Positions 1-14,325 of a DNA stretch of 64,000 nt are shown piece by piece. The stretch spans positions 5,371,001-5,435,000 of the forward strand of contig NC_088299.1 of assembly GCF_032854445.1 (NCBI RefSeq), written 5' to 3'. The stretch comes from Liolophura sinensis. Taxonomy: Eukaryota > Mollusca > Polyplacophora > Chitonida > Chitonidae. Under the pieces are notes generated by a model, which made no database searches, was not told the DNA's origin, and saw nothing but the letters and a program-made list of their open reading frames with translations. The translations under genes and the position numbers were made by a program. Each line of letters starts with the position of its first letter. The stretch's first letter is position 1.

Positions 1-1182
1 TTGTGTACCATTCAGTTCTTTTTTTCTCTCTTGGCTGCAGGACTCTTCCAACAAAGGGTTAGATGGGTTTACACTAAAAAAAGTAATAGATTAAACACTT
101 AGATGATCACGCGGTACACCGTTCAATAAAAACACTGGATTGCATTGGTCAGCATCGGTAATCTGTGCAGTTGCACTATTTATTTACTATTTGTCAGTTT
201 CGTTTGAAGTACCCTCGCCCTCAGGTCATGTGAGTCTCCATTCTTTGACACATGTACTATAATGTCCTTCATACAACGTTTCTGTCCGCTTTGGTAATAA
301 CTTTCACAAAATAAGACACCTGTACTGACAAGACAAGACAAATTGCAGATCGCTTCCTCCTACTTCGTATGGGAGGAGAGAGGTTTTTTGCATGGTGATA
401 TTTAACTGATAATCGATGGTACGCGATAACTTGGTTCATAAATTCATTACTACCGTCCAAAGGCCAGCATTTCTTATTTGAGAAAGCGAGAATAGATATT
501 GCTTGTTTACTGTTAAATTTTGTTTTGTACAAATATTTTGGTCATGAGAATGAGCTGACAGATCGCTACACTCAACAACCTAACGTTTTATCCATCACGG
601 AACTGTACTGTACCACAGATAGGTGTTATGAAGTTTTGACGGTAGGATAAAACCTTTCTGGAGTATGTAACTTTCAGCAGCATATGAAACGTTCCATTTA
701 TTTATGCATCGAAAGAGGCATTCACGTTCCTGTCGCCAACCAAAATGGACGTTAAGTGTCAAAAATCGCAAGACAAATTCCCAAAACGACGTTTAGAAGA
801 AATCATGGAAGAATTATTAAACTTTATACGGTACAAAATTTGAAAAGAAGCAGTAAACAGTTTTCAATGAGGTTGCAAAGATAAAAGGAAGATTCACGAC
901 TTTCATTTTGGATCCAAAACGCACTTTTAAGGAGAGGGAAAAGGTGCGGGGTTGGATGCAGCATTTATATCGCCGTTCAGGTGAACGGCATGCCGGTATG
1001 CCATAGCGTACCCAGACGTGCAGGCCTGATTCATGTACTTAAGGCATAGCCCCATTACTATGAGCGTCAAGGGAAAAAGAGATTTGATTTAGCTATTTTA
1101 AAGCCTGACGTACGACCGGATTCAGGATTGTGCCACGCATCAGGCTTATTACGCAGATCTGAAAATATGTCAGTTTTTTCTG
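1..1182. other. Intergenic, nothing recognised
   Basis: AT-rich, with only short chance frames. No repeat or splice-supported exon seen. Confidence 0.5.
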
Positions 1183-1332
1183 TATTTATTTAATTTTATT
1201 TAAATTATGGTGAGAGGAAACCGGACTGAACCCGGGGAAAACCCACGACCATCCGCAGGTTGCTGGAAGACCTTCCCAGGTACGGCCGGAGAGGGCATGA
1301 ACTCACAGCGACCGCATTGGTGAGAAGCGTGT
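1183..1332 (-). mobile_element. SINE family 1 copy with internal deletion
   Basis: Reads tail-first on the + strand: TTTATTTAATTTTATTT, then GGTGAGAGGAAACCGG, the CCACGACCATCCGCAGGTTGCTGG core and part of the head. About 50 bases of the conserved 3' domain (the GTACTCAAGAATATTTCA segment) are missing between tail and body. Confidence 0.75.
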
Positions 1333-1899
1333 AAGCAACATGTCTTTTGCAGTGACCGACAACAAGACTATTTGCAATGGCACGTGTACTGGGTTGTTTC
1401 CACTATCCGCACGCTTCTACAGTTTCATTGCGCTTTGTGGATGAGATTGTACATCATCTCAAAAACAACTGAACCTTTAAAAAGGAACCCACGAACTCTA
1501 TTTAGCGTCACTTGTTTGAAAAACATCTTTCTTTACGTTCTACTGTACTCATGTTACACGTCAAATCATCAATAAATCCCTACCTAAAAAGTGAGTCACG
1601 CGAGGATTTTTGTGCTTTATAGCATTTATGCCCAGAAGCAAATACATCGTTAACAATTTCTCAGAAATACATGTATATGTACGACAGGATGTTAACACTG
1701 GCGCTAAGTTAACAAAACACGTGACATGTCACCTGAGATGACTCAAGATAAATCAAATACTTGGAGCGGTTGTGCGTAAATTTGTAAGACTTAAAGCAAG
1801 ACAAAAAGCAAGTTGCGGGAGGAAAATTTCACCTTAGACAAAGTTACAAAGCATTTTGTTTAGAAGAATAAATTTTGTCAAGAATCTACGGTTATATAT

Positions 1900-2169
1900 A
1901 TCTACGGCTCAGTTAGTTAGCGCGCTAGCGCAGCGTAATGACCCAGGAGTCTCTCACCAATGCGGTCGCTGTGAGTTCAAGTCCAGCTCATGCTGGCTTC
2001 CTCTCCGGCCGTATGTGGGAAGGCCGTATGTGTCAGCAACCTGCGGATGGTCGTGGGTTTCCCCGGGCTCTGCCCGGTTTCCGCCCACCACAATGCTGGC
2101 CGCCGTCGTATAAGTGAAATATTCTTGAGTACGGCGTAAAACACCAATCAAAAAAATCAATCAATCAAA
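1900..2169 (+). mobile_element. SINE family 1, full-length copy
   Basis: The tRNA-like head has box A at 1905-1916 (CGGCTCAGTTAG) and box B at 1974-1984 (AGTTCAAGTCC). The body contains CTGCGGATGGTCGTGG. The conserved 3' domain (AAATATTCTTGAGTACGGCG) follows, and the tail is a CAAT/A-rich simple repeat. The spacing between the boxes is longer than in a real tRNA, so this is a SINE and not a tRNA gene. A short internal duplication (GGCCGTATGTG twice) lies near 2005-2035. Confidence 0.85.
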
Positions 2170-3151
2170 TAGTAGTTTTTGATAAATCGCATCGTTTGAA
2201 CGCGACGATAGACCTGTCCTAGGTTCATTCCACTTGTCGAATTCGACGAGTCGATACGACAAATGACATGGTGGATACAAACCGGAAGCGGACAATAAAT
2301 ATCCGCAAAGCTGTAGTATATTACTGATATTTGTCTGGTTAGATTGGTTGATAGACTGATTAACTGAATGTTTACAGCTGTTTCTGCATGTGCAATCTGT
2401 AGTAAAATATCTGCAAACGTCAACTGAAATCGGAGATGACAGGTTCTTTAGGAAAGGGTAACAAATTTCGAGAACATACGAAGGCAATGGGAAGTTTTGG
2501 AAAAAAACTGAATAAATATGAAGATGACAGTAACGTCACTATCATTAATGATCTTCATTCCGTGCAAACAAAATGTGATTTCTCTCCGCTACTAGTTTTA
2601 TAACAAGACATCTTGTTTAAAAAAATGTAGAGGGAATATGGTTGCATTGTACATCCATGAATTACATAGATCCCATAAATATCCGCGAATGCTGTAACCC
2701 AGGGTTCTTTTTTCAACCTTCGTGGTAAAGTAAACAGTACAATGTTTTGTATGCTGAGCATGACTTGACAGCTGGTCTATTGTCGCAATTACAAAACATG
2801 CTAGAAGAGGAAGGAAATGTCTTTGTTTAAAATAACGATTAATCGGGGAAAATGTAGAAAGTCGTTTACATTGAAGTGAATGTCGTGCGGCACAGTTGAT
2901 ACGGCGTGGGTTTTTATGTCCGCTGTTCGCTGCCGGCTGATGCAATCAAAGGGAAATATAAATAAGGTAGAAGAGGGTCTTGACTTAAACAAACTTGCCG
3001 GTCATAAATGGCAAAACGGCCTCTTCTTGACTGCGTGTGGGGATGATTTAGAACTTCGGCATTGTTAGCGATTAGAAACTTATTTTGTACACCAAGGACT
3101 CTTCAAGGAATATTTCATTTGTAAGATTCGAATACGTATCCACTTTCAAGT
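2170..3151. other. Intergenic, nothing recognised
   Basis: Overlapping short frames on the - strand (up to 115 codons) have no recognisable motif, and several start in SINE sequence. Confidence 0.5.
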
Positions 3152-3380
3152 ATTGGTTTATTTGCCTGTTTTCTTCGCCATACTCAAGAATATTTCACTT
3201 ATTCGACGGCATTCAGCATTACGGTGGGAGAAAACCATGCAGAGCCCTTTGGGAAACAAACGACCATCCGCAGATTGCTGGCAGACTTTCCCACGACCTG
3301 ACTCCAAAACATCCCCTGGACTTGAGCTGACAGCGACCGCACTGGTCAGAGACTTCTCAATCATTGCTCTGCGCTAGCAC
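3152..3380 (-). mobile_element. SINE family 1 copy, decayed
   Basis: Starts with a T-rich tail, then the ACTCAAGAATATTTCACTTA domain, the GACCATCCGCAG core, and a head remnant that ends in TGCGCTAGCAC. Several small changes mark it as older. Confidence 0.75.
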
Positions 3381-6300
3381 GATATATAATCACTCGATCA
3401 AAGAGGTCCTAACCACTTTCCAAAATATAGTTCCGCATAAAATCTTTGTTTTTGGTATTTTCTTGAGAGCGGAGCCATTGACCAAACTACATTGACAATG
3501 ATGGTCGCCCGCTCATACGCAAATGTCTTCTTGGGAAGCCGAGATAATCATAATTGTCATTACGGCTCACGGTACAGAGATAATTTTCCCACGAAAGTAA
3601 GTTTCGGCTGCTGTGTTTGTTTGCTTTTTAAAACATTTAACAGTACAAGTTTTACGATATTTTATATTACGACGTTGCTACCTTTCTTTGTTTTTCAGTC
3701 TTCATACTTTTCGTAAACAGTTGAAATATGGTATGTTTTTGTGACCTTTCAAGATCATAAAAACTCGATCTTAAAAAAAAAGTTTTTATGGAAAATGGCC
3801 TCTTGAAATACGCCGAGAAGAAAGTTATTTTCTATGGGATGCCGACAAAAGTGCACTATATAAATAGCCAATTCTATTTCCATGTATTTGCATGTATCTT
3901 AGCTGTAAAAGCGACTTACCTCTACAATAGCAGAGTTCAGCATTGAAATATCACCAAATAAGAACGGCGCACACATGTTAGCATGAGTCAGTATGGAGAC
4001 GCAGATTGGAAGGAAGCATCGTGATAAACTTTCGGTCACTTTGTCGTCCCTACGCCAACGTATTCAACCGGTTTCGGCGTCTTCAAAGCTCCCTTTCTGC
4101 AAGACACCTGAGACTCTGGCCCCATTGTGTTGAGTTATATGGCGGGATTAGACAGGATACACCATTGGCCGGTCGACCAGAACGTGACTGGTGGGCGAGA
4201 GAAAGTGATTGGCTCGTCTATTCATTCAGATTAGCCGGTGTGGATATGTTATTGGCGAGGCTTATAGAATGGTCCTCTTTCATCTGAGAACTCTCTCTAG
4301 TGCAAATCAGTAAGCATAAAGTTCTACATCCTTTCCTCGTTACAATTAATTTATTGTTCGAGATTCCGCGCATTATCTCTAAAAGCTTTGTGCTAGTAGC
4401 CTACGTGCTGTAAAATCAGTTACAGGTTGTTAGCAGCGCACTGAGCTAGAGCGACTCAAATCCGTTTGGTCTGTACTGGGCACCGAAACCTTTCTGTACC
4501 ATATCCGTAATGAAATCTTTGATGTTCAACATGGTTTTTCTATGGATCTCACTGTCTTATTACAATATTACAAATCAGATTTTCACCAAAGGCATTTGTC
4601 ATATGTTATATGTTATATTTTGTACCCTTAAAGTGAGAGACAGTCACCTAATCTCTTTTGGATAGTTTATTTTGAAAAGTAATCTTAGCACCAGTAACAG
4701 ATAAACAGCGAAAGGGTAAGCTTCTATTCGAGTTCCTCTTACAACAGGATAAGACAGACAAATCCAAGTGTCGCGGTCACCTTTTTAATAAATGAGAAGA
4801 TAACTGACGTTTCCGCGCTACTGTTGTGAATAATCCTGAAACCCTTACTAAAAGAATTACCTAACCAAACCATAGATAATTATTCTTACCTTAGAAACAG
4901 ATTGCAATCACAACAACCTTATTTGACAGCCAGTGGAAGCTCTTCGCGTTGTCACTATAGATAGATTACCAGTTTTTTAAATTAATTATATCTGCTATGT
5001 GGATATGCTTCGTAACATGTCATCTTGAATGGACACAACTACAAAAAATATTGAATCCTAGTTGAAAGTGGGTGTATCTTACTCATGTAATAGCGACAGT
5101 GACAGATAAAAGTAGATTGTCTCGACAACCAACTACCTTAACGGGCAGTGAATTTTAATAAAAAAAAACGAATCCCCAACAAACTGGACGTTTTCGGTTT
5201 GAGTAAACCAGGAAATGGCTATAGACTAAGCGGAGACTGGCGTGACTGGACTGAGCTTAAAATCCCTACTTAATGAAAAGAGACGTGTTATTTACCTGAT
5301 CGACCTGCTCAGACTTGAGTCAGCATTAGCTAAGTCTGCTTTGACAGGTCACTTTAAGCGTTGCCATTCCATTAATTTTAATCTAAGCATCTTTACTATG
5401 GAACTATGTTCTTATCCCTTAATTTGGAAAAAGGGCAGTAGATACCCGATTGAGATTCGACTGTCATTTGTTTGTCTGTACAGAGGGAAAAGGCTTTGAT
5501 ATCCTAGCCAAAATAATATCATTCACGATTGTATAGCTGCCAGATAAGGTGATCTTAGGTTTCTGGTCTATAAATGCCCGCACAGAAACTTTTTTTCTCC
5601 TTCAGCTTGTCTAGAGCTGAACAATATAAATTCTATCATAGCGAAGGATGCATTTATTGATCGTTGATCTCACATTGGGGTGGACAGCTTGCCTTCATCT
5701 AGCTCGCTCTGCGTTACATAAAATCCGCTGGGAAATAAAAGCAAACACAATTGTTGGGGGCGACTGCTAGTCTTTTCGCTAGAAAGGCCACGGGTTGGCA
5801 ACAACAAGCATAGTTTGTCCTGTTTTACACGGCCGTTCGGCAGCTGCGCTGTATCCTTGTCATCTTAAAGGAAATGAAGTTTTCGCCTGGAGGATATGAA
5901 TCCCACAGCCATTTCTGAGATTCAGAGTCAAAATGGGATACAGGAAGACGCAATCCCTATGATCAACGCTCAAAAGTCATCAAACACAATATAAAGTTGA
6001 TAATATCTTCTTGCTTAGAAGAAGGAAAATAAGGTATTGGCTTCAGTCTTTTTCATACTAGGCATTACTCCGCAGCACTTTAATTGTTTAATGACAACAA
6101 ATCAGATTCGAAGTCTTTCTTCTCTTTGCAATCAATATTGTCCGATAGAATTGTAATCGATGTTTTATTGCGCATAGCCACTGTAGCTTTAAGCAAAAGG
6201 GTAGCATGTTTTCTTGTTGGTCGTTTAAAATTTAGTAACTTTCAGCATGTTAACTCCAGAAGCTGTCTTATTGTTTATCGAACACACTGGCAATCAATAA

Positions 6301-9300
6301 GGTTTAGACAATATTGGAGTTTGTTGGCAATCTTCTGGAACAAGTATACTGAAGAAAACGGCAAAACATTTAAAGGGTATTAGTACACTATATATACACG
6401 TGTACGCCAAACATTAAACGCATGGCGTTTCTTTCTACTATTTGGCACAAGTGGTGCACGCCAGTACAATAGCGGGAGTGTTATTCTTTGGTGTTCAGGA
6501 GGAAATAGTACAATGTACTCTTTAATATCTCCAGGATTTGCTTATCTGACCAAAACATTTTGTCAGTTTACCGCATGCCAGGATATTATCAAGAAAATAT
6601 TTCCTTGGATACCACACTAAATGCTAACTAGATCAGCTATTTACGCGTGTCGTTTAAATTTGTTTGGGCTGTATGAAGGACACACCATCGATGGATTAGT
6701 TTTTACATGCTGACATTGATTTATTTGTGCAAAACAAAAGTTACAATAGATTGTAAGGATAGAATTATTGATGTATTTTGTTGAGGGTTAGGTTTAACAT
6801 GTCCACATGACGACAGTCATGTTCATAGGTAGAGAAAATCTGACAGATGTGTTGGTTGATACTTGGGACGAATATAGCATCCAGTTGATACTTGGGCCAT
6901 ACAGTACTGACGTCGGTTGATGAATATGAAACCAAAATGTTTTTACATGAATAGAACCGTCTATGTTTTGTCAATAGGAGTTTTTTAGAGGCCGATAGTT
7001 TTCCTGGGTTACCTAGCATATCAGCGACTTGACCATACACTGTGCTTGCCACTGGAAAAGGGTATAGAAAAAGTCAACAGGGAGTGGGGGCGAACGTTTT
7101 CTTCCTTGTGTGTATGGCTATGTATTTCTACTCATTCGAGGAGTGAAAAGATACGATGGCCAGGTGACACGAATGCTTAGAGCGATAAGCTCGCTTGTGA
7201 GACTAAGCTTCCTCGTCCACGACAGGTGTCCGCTCAAATAAAAACAGTCACTGACAGAAACGGAACGCGGATTTAACAAGGCATTTGTCTCTTTAATGCC
7301 ACAGAAACCCAAATCAATACTTGCCGCAAATCCAGGAACCTAAGTGAGTGTAGGCTATTATTCGAAAAATAGATTTCTACCCTCTTCACAGAGTTGTTTC
7401 ATGGGGATGCGATCACGATGACTGTTTGTGAGTCCGTGCGAGTGTCCGTGGAAGCATCACGATTAATGGGTATATATACCACAGATAAATGGACATAATC
7501 TCAAGCGTTCATCGTTATTGTTGTGTTTTTCATCGCTTCGTGTTTGAGCTGTGGTGTGCCACACATTAAGTGGTCGAGATTAGAAGCTAACAGATATTTA
7601 TTGTCTTCTCGTTAGAAATTAATGCTGCTTGCAGAATTTGAATGGACGGATGACAGGAGTTTAACTTCACACCAGCAGTATTTCAGCCATACAGCTGACA
7701 GCACATTAGAACCATGAATCATTTATGGACGTCCACATGAGAATGAAAACACAAAAAAATTCGAACGAACAGAATTTCAGAGTCATATCCGAAATTAGTA
7801 TACCAATTGTAGGTCGACTCGATGATCGCAGGACCCATTTTCATAACAAATTAAAATATTTATTCCCAAATGAATATGTAAAACATGGTAAATAAATATA
7901 AAATAAAGCTGGTAACCTGTATGAGAGGGGTAGCCATCAGGGTTTAGTGATGCACTGATAATAGTAATTCTTCTAGGCATGACATCCAATTCAAATTTCA
8001 AAACAGAAAACAAACAGAAAGTAAAAACGTTCAAAAACTACGTTAAATATAGTATGTAGACAATATGCTATTATGTTTTAAAATAACTTTTAAATACCTA
8101 ACTACAGCGTCGTTATCGTCGAATTTAAACTCACAGTATGATACGTAACAGATTGCGCTGTTACACTTTGGGCATATCACAGCTAGTTATCTTTGGATCA
8201 TCCAGAGCCGTGGCTTAATACAGACGTCGGACGTTGAGGGCTTTAGGTTATTACCTGGTTCATGGATGAGGAAGATATTTGTAGACTGTACATGAATCCT
8301 ACAAATAATTTTCTCCTGTTTTTTTTAAAGCGCCGGTTTAAAATATTAAAAAGACTTGAGTGACATTCAACATCCTGGGTATGCTAAGTTAACCAGTAAG
8401 TATAGGCGAAGAACTCTTACTTGAGTTTAGAAGAAATTGTTAGAGAAAATCAGGTAGACGCAAATGAGATTCAGTCTGACGTCATAAAACTTCGTCTTTG
8501 GATACAAGAGAATATTGACGGACGTAATAAAAAGACAATTCCATTCAAAAAACAATATCAGGAATAATTGAGTGACCAGACACCAACACTTAAGTGTTTG
8601 GGGAAGACAGTTTCCTTTCAGTCTTTAGACAGCTCTTTGTCAAGGGTGTGTCCCTCAATGAAATAAAAACACAAGCAGAAGAAAAAGTAAATTCCAGCTA
8701 TGATCTTTTCTGTTTGCACATGTTTCTATGGTATCCTTTCAGATGTACTCACGTCTTTATTAGCACGATATGTGTTTTGTTCTGGTCTTGGTTTTGTGTA
8801 TTAGCGACCCTGTCCGATCAGTTCAACCAGTCAGAGAAATGTTCGCTCAAAAACCTCTTACTAATGACTGTTTCAACAATATCACGGGAAACGTTAAGTG
8901 TCCACGAGCCCTGTGTACAGGCTGGATTGAGTATTGATCGCAGAGAAAACAACGAAGACCTACACTATGCCGCTCGTTCTTGCCAACGGGGACAGTTTTA
9001 TAGGCCTTTCACAATTTATCCCAGCCTCGACAGACAACGACGATCCAAGAATAAAAGTGTCGATGCAAAAAATAATAATCAATGTTTTTTCCTTTTTTTC
9101 TCCGTGACTTCTGGAATAAACGCCTTGACAGCCTTCGGGAAGAGCCGAGCAGCCTTGGGTCGATTTCACCGGACTTGTATTATTTTTGCTTGAGCATGTT
9201 AAAATTATAACACTGAAAGTCTAGAAAGTGTAGTAATGTCTCCGAGGTAAGGAGGCAGGCCAAAGCCCTCGGGGGTAAAAATCAAGTCAACGCTTTGGGG

Positions 9301-10944
9301 CAGGCCTGCTTCGCGTAACGCTACAGGTCGTTATTAGGAAATTGCATAACAAGTAATGTTTCAGCCTTTCAATTGAAAGTTCACAGACTTCATGCATACC
9401 GTTGACACATTGCAACCATACTATCTTTAAAACCCAGTTGATCGGTAATGTCAGCGTATCTATAATATATCTTGTACCATCAGATCTTGTTTTCCTTTAT
9501 CAAGGAATAAATAAAAAATAATTACGCCACCTCGGCAATATTGCATTGTGCATCTTTTTCGTGGTGAGAACATGATTAAATATCAAGTCATCAAGAAATG
9601 AGACAATTAAAGAGGACATAAGATAAACACTTATCACACTGCGGTGATTCAACAAATTTGTGCAGTGTTATTGGTACATGTTACCGTTATTATCCCCAGT
9701 TGGTAACCGCGAGATTACCAACGTGAGACACAGTGATGTGACCACACAGAGAGTGATCAGCAAAGACTCCAGATTTGTCCCTGTGAATTGAACTGCATCG
9801 GAAGTGAACAATTATGTTTGAGGGTTACAAGGCGACAGGGCAGCCACATGCATAAAGAACGTGTTTATACGTTTTGAATGCTGAAGCGGAAGAAGAAGAA
9901 TCTGACGAAGACGAAACCGTCTAAATTGCATTACAATGCGGCCATCGATCTAGAAAATCCAATGATTCACACAACTTGTCCAGAGGGAAAAAATGATTAG
10001 TCGTGTTGAGATTACTCTTATAAGACCACTAATCGATAACACAACCTTTCTAACGTTCTTTTATACACAAGAACTCTTGTAGTGGTATTACTGGTGGATA
10101 ATCCGTAAAAACAATATTTTATCGGTGAGCCCGCAAAAAAAAGAATGTAGCAATCTTTCAGTTTTTGGAGGCGGGGATTGTGCAGGATTCGACTGGTGAT
10201 CAACAAACCCTATTCTTGTTAGGATGGGTACATTATTTTAGTATGGTAATGTAATTGGGTTGGTGAAATTGCTGGAGGCCAGAGGTTAAAACCAATTCTG
10301 TGGTTCACCGACATAATTCATACATCACAATAACGAATGGCTCTTAATGGCACTAGTGGACACGGGCGTCTCAAGGGGACCAGTCATCCAGGGGGGTCAA
10401 AATGTCGTTGTGGTTAAGTCTAATTAGGTCAACAGGCCACAAACATCCCCATTAACCATACCTGGAAACTCGCAGATAACGCTTTCTCTCCACCCGCAAT
10501 CAAATTCGGGTTGCAGCACAAACGATCATACTCCTACGCATAATTAACACTGTTCTGGTCATTCCGAATATCTCTTTTACATATTAAAGTTGTGTTAGTA
10601 ACGTTAAGAGCGAACAAGAAAGGCTCCGAAATTGTTCATGTGGCTTTACCGTAATACAGATTTCTTGCATCGCACAAGCATGCCGTTAAAGGGATCCAAT
10701 TCTTCTGCCATTTAAAGATAGCTTTAATCTTTTCAATATTTGTAGCCGATTCCCAGTTTCTACTTACCACTAAGATTCCGCGTAGCGTAAGATCGTGGTT
10801 CAGCGGATAATATGTAAAACTACAAAATAGCAGGCAAGTGACAAGAGCCGAATCTAGTTGTTAAAGGCAACCTTCATGTCTAACAATTTAAGTGTTATTC
10901 TAGTGACACAGACCATTAAGCCGACAGGCAGCTTCACATACGAC
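3381..10944. other. Intergenic, 7.5 kb without a recognised gene or SINE
   Basis: The longest frame (8594-9193, 199 codons) opens with GTG and not ATG, and has no domain I recognise. I found no clear family 1-3 SINE here, which makes it the longest SINE-poor stretch of the window. Confidence 0.4.
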
Positions 10945-11075
10945 AATCTGGGGCTAAGCGACAGGCCGATGAATCTAAGAGGATGATACAGCATATGCCT
11001 GTCGCCGGCTACAGTTGCTTGAGGTTTAACGATGATATTAAGCCTCAACCAAAATGTCACTAATAAATAAATAAA
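10945..11075 (+). repeat. Dispersed repeat related to 14250-14325
   Basis: TTGCTTGAGGTTTAACGATG and CCTCAACCAAAATGTCAC recur in changed form at 14286-14325. The block ends in AATAAATAAATAAATA, a SINE-like tail, but no head was found. Confidence 0.4.
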
Positions 11076-13670
11076 TAAACCGCTAGATGGTTTCTGTGGA
11101 TAACGTCAGATGGACAGCTTGAACTAACTCGCCAAGCATGTAAAGGGTTTCCGTCTACCTTTTGTGTCTTCGAAGCCATCTTCAACAAAGCTAAATCTCA
11201 CGCATACCTGAAAACCCCCACTCATTGTAACACAGTAAAATTTCCTCTCCTCTACCCAGTACAACGGCAATCATAGCGTATTTTTGTCACAATATCAGGT
11301 ATATATTTCTTTCAGTGTCGCAGACAATGAAGACGGTCCTTTTCTCCTTTTTATGCGCCTGCGTAGACATCACTGGACATATGATGCATCGTAAAATTCC
11401 CATTTAACCGGCTAGACTGTTAATGATGTCCATAAACAGCGTATTGGCAGACAAGCATCTCTTGAATAAGACTGATGCCTATGTCACCCCGTTTTCAAAG
11501 TGCACTGGGCATATGCGTTAAATATCTACAAGTATGCCTAGACCAAAAACAGAGACAGAGACACAGAGAAAAAAAATAAGCCATTGTTCTAATCGTGTGA
11601 CGCAAGCAAATAGGTGTTACCGGCTGTCGCGCGCTTTGTACTAACGGTAAAAACCGAATGTTCCTCCAGTGTCAAAGAGGATTAGCTTTCAACGCCGCCT
11701 CTGCTTTTATGAATTAATCTGCTCTAATGACTTCGTACTTCCTACATCTAAAACAAGACGTTGCCTCTGAGGTAGACTATTTAGTTGATTCCCGGAGATT
11801 TTGGATGATTTCAAAAACTGTTCGCACAAATTTTATAATTTTTGTGCAAGAGGCAAGTTATGAAATTTATTTCTTGGCAATTTCCTCACAGAAGTGGTTC
11901 TTCTCCAACGGGGAGACACAGACGACGTATTGGATAAAATGTTTTCCCACATTATTGGATTTTCAGTTTTGTCAAAACCAATCAAGGCCGTTGAAGAAGA
12001 GATCAGGTCAGACACAAAGGAAGGTGAACACTGCATCGATAACTTTTTGGTTATAATTACTGTGGTTTAGAGCTATTCTTAGAGATAATTATACTCGTGC
12101 ATCATTCCATCATCACAGGTGTCTCAGGAAACTGGCCGCAATCAACGACTAAATATAAATCCTTTTACTGCGCGAGGTGGCTGGGTTTTTGTTAATATCA
12201 TACTTGAGTAGACGATTTGCTTGTCATCGACATAAAATTTGCCTTACTACTAAGTGACAAAACACATGTTGGAATTACTTTCGCTGAAAAGTTTCTGCCC
12301 ATGGATACTCTCTATTCCATTTCAATAAAAATCATCTCTCTTACCTACCATTTTTGACGACTACCTTTTGGCAAACTTCTTCCCAGAACTCTCCGTAGTG
12401 CTCTGTTCAGGGCGAATCCTAGCTTTAACACTGCGTTCTTGAACCCTTCGATAGTCCCGCTCACTGCTGCGCTCGCTCTGTCGCTCTCCTGAAATGCGAT
12501 AAACTCGTTCGATATGGAGACAACGGCGAAATCAATTCGCTGAAAGACTCGACAGCTTTACCCTCCCGCATATATGAGCTATCAGGTGAGGAGCGTTTGG
12601 CGGAGCAGCCAATGAACAACGTACGTGTCTCTCCCCCATCATTACAGGGAGACAAGATCACGTGACCAACGTTATGAGTTAATGCACGGCTGGCTGTGTG
12701 GTTGATAAAGCAGTATAGCCGTTCACAGGCTTCCAACGTCACACAGTACAGAGGACTTGTCAGAAGCCTTGCCGTAAGGAAAGAATCCTGGTTCTTTAGC
12801 ATTTTGCACTGAGCGCATTTGATTGAATATTTGACTTCTTAAATAAGAGATCATGTTTTCAAATCTGAGGATCAGACTGTTGTCCAGGTGAACTGTGGCA
12901 CCCAGGAACATCTATTTCGACTAGAGGAACTCAAGAGAATAACAACCTGTGCCCCATTGATAAGATGCTTAGATCGAACTTGGTGGTTAAGTTTCATAGT
13001 ACATGGCGAAGAGCAGGTGTTTTATTTGTTTAAATTGCATTGGTTATTGATGTAATATTCATATTGATGTGAATATATAAATGTTTCCAACAGAAAACAA
13101 AACACAATCAGTGTAAAAACATATATTTACGATATTTACTGGCAAATCGAAATCATGTGAACTTATTCCATAAATTAATTAATTAACTCATTCCTCATGC
13201 CTCACTATGTTATATTTCGGGTGAACCTCAGTTACTTCATCACATAATATACCCGGCACGAAGGATTCAGATACTGTTATAATATGAAACTAAAAACAAT
13301 CAATGTCTTCTCTTCTACGCCTGCGCAACACATACAAATGGTGAAAAGAAGGATAAAAATCTGTTGCTTATCTCTGGAATGCAAATTCACAGAGTTCTTT
13401 TGTTTCAAATCCTTAAAATTCTACACTCGTGTCCGTTAATCTGCTGTGGTTTTCTTTGAAGCTGTTTCTTTTTACTTTTTATAAGAAAGAGGATTGAACT
13501 TGGATATGTAGCTATTCATTCTCGACAATATCATAAGGAAGACTACTGTCAACTTACATTAAACGGTGACAATTACTCTTTTGTCCTCGATGTAGCTACA
13601 TCTCCGGAGTGTGCGCCATGTTTTTATTTCGACCATGCTAATAGTTTTTTTACTGATAAGATAGCACAGT
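11076..13670. other. Intergenic, nothing recognised
   Basis: Frames at 11727-12056 and 12461-12802 (about 110 codons) show no family motif or codon pattern that I can defend. Confidence 0.4.
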
Positions 13671-13740
13671 GTGTTCGGCGTAAACCACCGGTCTTTGGCA
13701 AGTTACTGACGAACTTGCCTACATGTGACGTACAGATATC
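13671..13740 (-). mobile_element. SINE family 3 fragment
   Basis: ACCGGTCTTTGGCAAGTTAC, then CTACATGTGACGTACAGATA. The reverse complement recurs at 14453-14520. Confidence 0.6.
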
Positions 13741-14214
13741 CACACCATATTTGTGGAAGACAAATGGCCTTCAACGAACTTTAGGCTCATTGAATAGCCA
13801 CACAAGGGCGAAGGCCCCACGGGAATTAAAAATACCATTTCCGAGACCGGTTTTTGATGCCGTTTTCCTGTATTCTAGTGACAGAAGGGCACGCCTTTAT
13901 ACACTATGTCACGCCCTACAAGTTCCAAAGCCCGGCACCAAACATAAACTAGATAAATGTGTGATATTTGATGAAGGGTTTCACAGGGAATAATTCGAAT
14001 TACATGTCGGTGTTTGAAATTCTGTCATTAAATACTCAGAGCTCATTATCCACCCACACAATACAGATATTATAAATTATCTTAACATCTTAAAACATGT
14101 ATACGTGTACTTTTAAACTTTAATATTGAATTTGAATATGAACCACAAAAGAACAAGTTACAGCAAAAAATTCTGGAGAGGGTTTCACAAAGAACACGTA
14201 AAGTTTACGCTTTC

Positions 14215-14325
14215 GCATTTGGCAATGTGTGTGGGCAGTTGACTCTCAGAGGCCGCCACAACATACGGCGGCCTTCGTGCACGTTAACTTGAGGTTTACG
14301 GATTGAGTCTCAACCAAAATGTCCC
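14215..14325 (+). repeat. Dispersed repeat with a GGCCGCC hairpin
   Basis: Related to 10945-11075 (AACTTGAGGTTTACGGATTG, CTCAACCAAAATGTCC). Contains the inverted pair GGCCGCC / GGCGGCC around 14251-14273, with a 9-base loop. Confidence 0.4.

Noticed and set aside
1900-1990. Possible tRNA gene on the + strand
   Set aside because: The box A to box B distance is too long for a tRNA, and the same head recurs in every full-length family 1 SINE.
8594-9193. 199-codon frame, the longest unassigned one in the first 40 kb
   Set aside because: It opens with GTG, not ATG. It has no recognisable domain and no visible splice support, so it is within what chance could give in a window of this size.
9238-9312. 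Apparent inverted repeat around GCAGGCC motifs
   Set aside because: Only short segments pair and the order does not fit a single hairpin or element.
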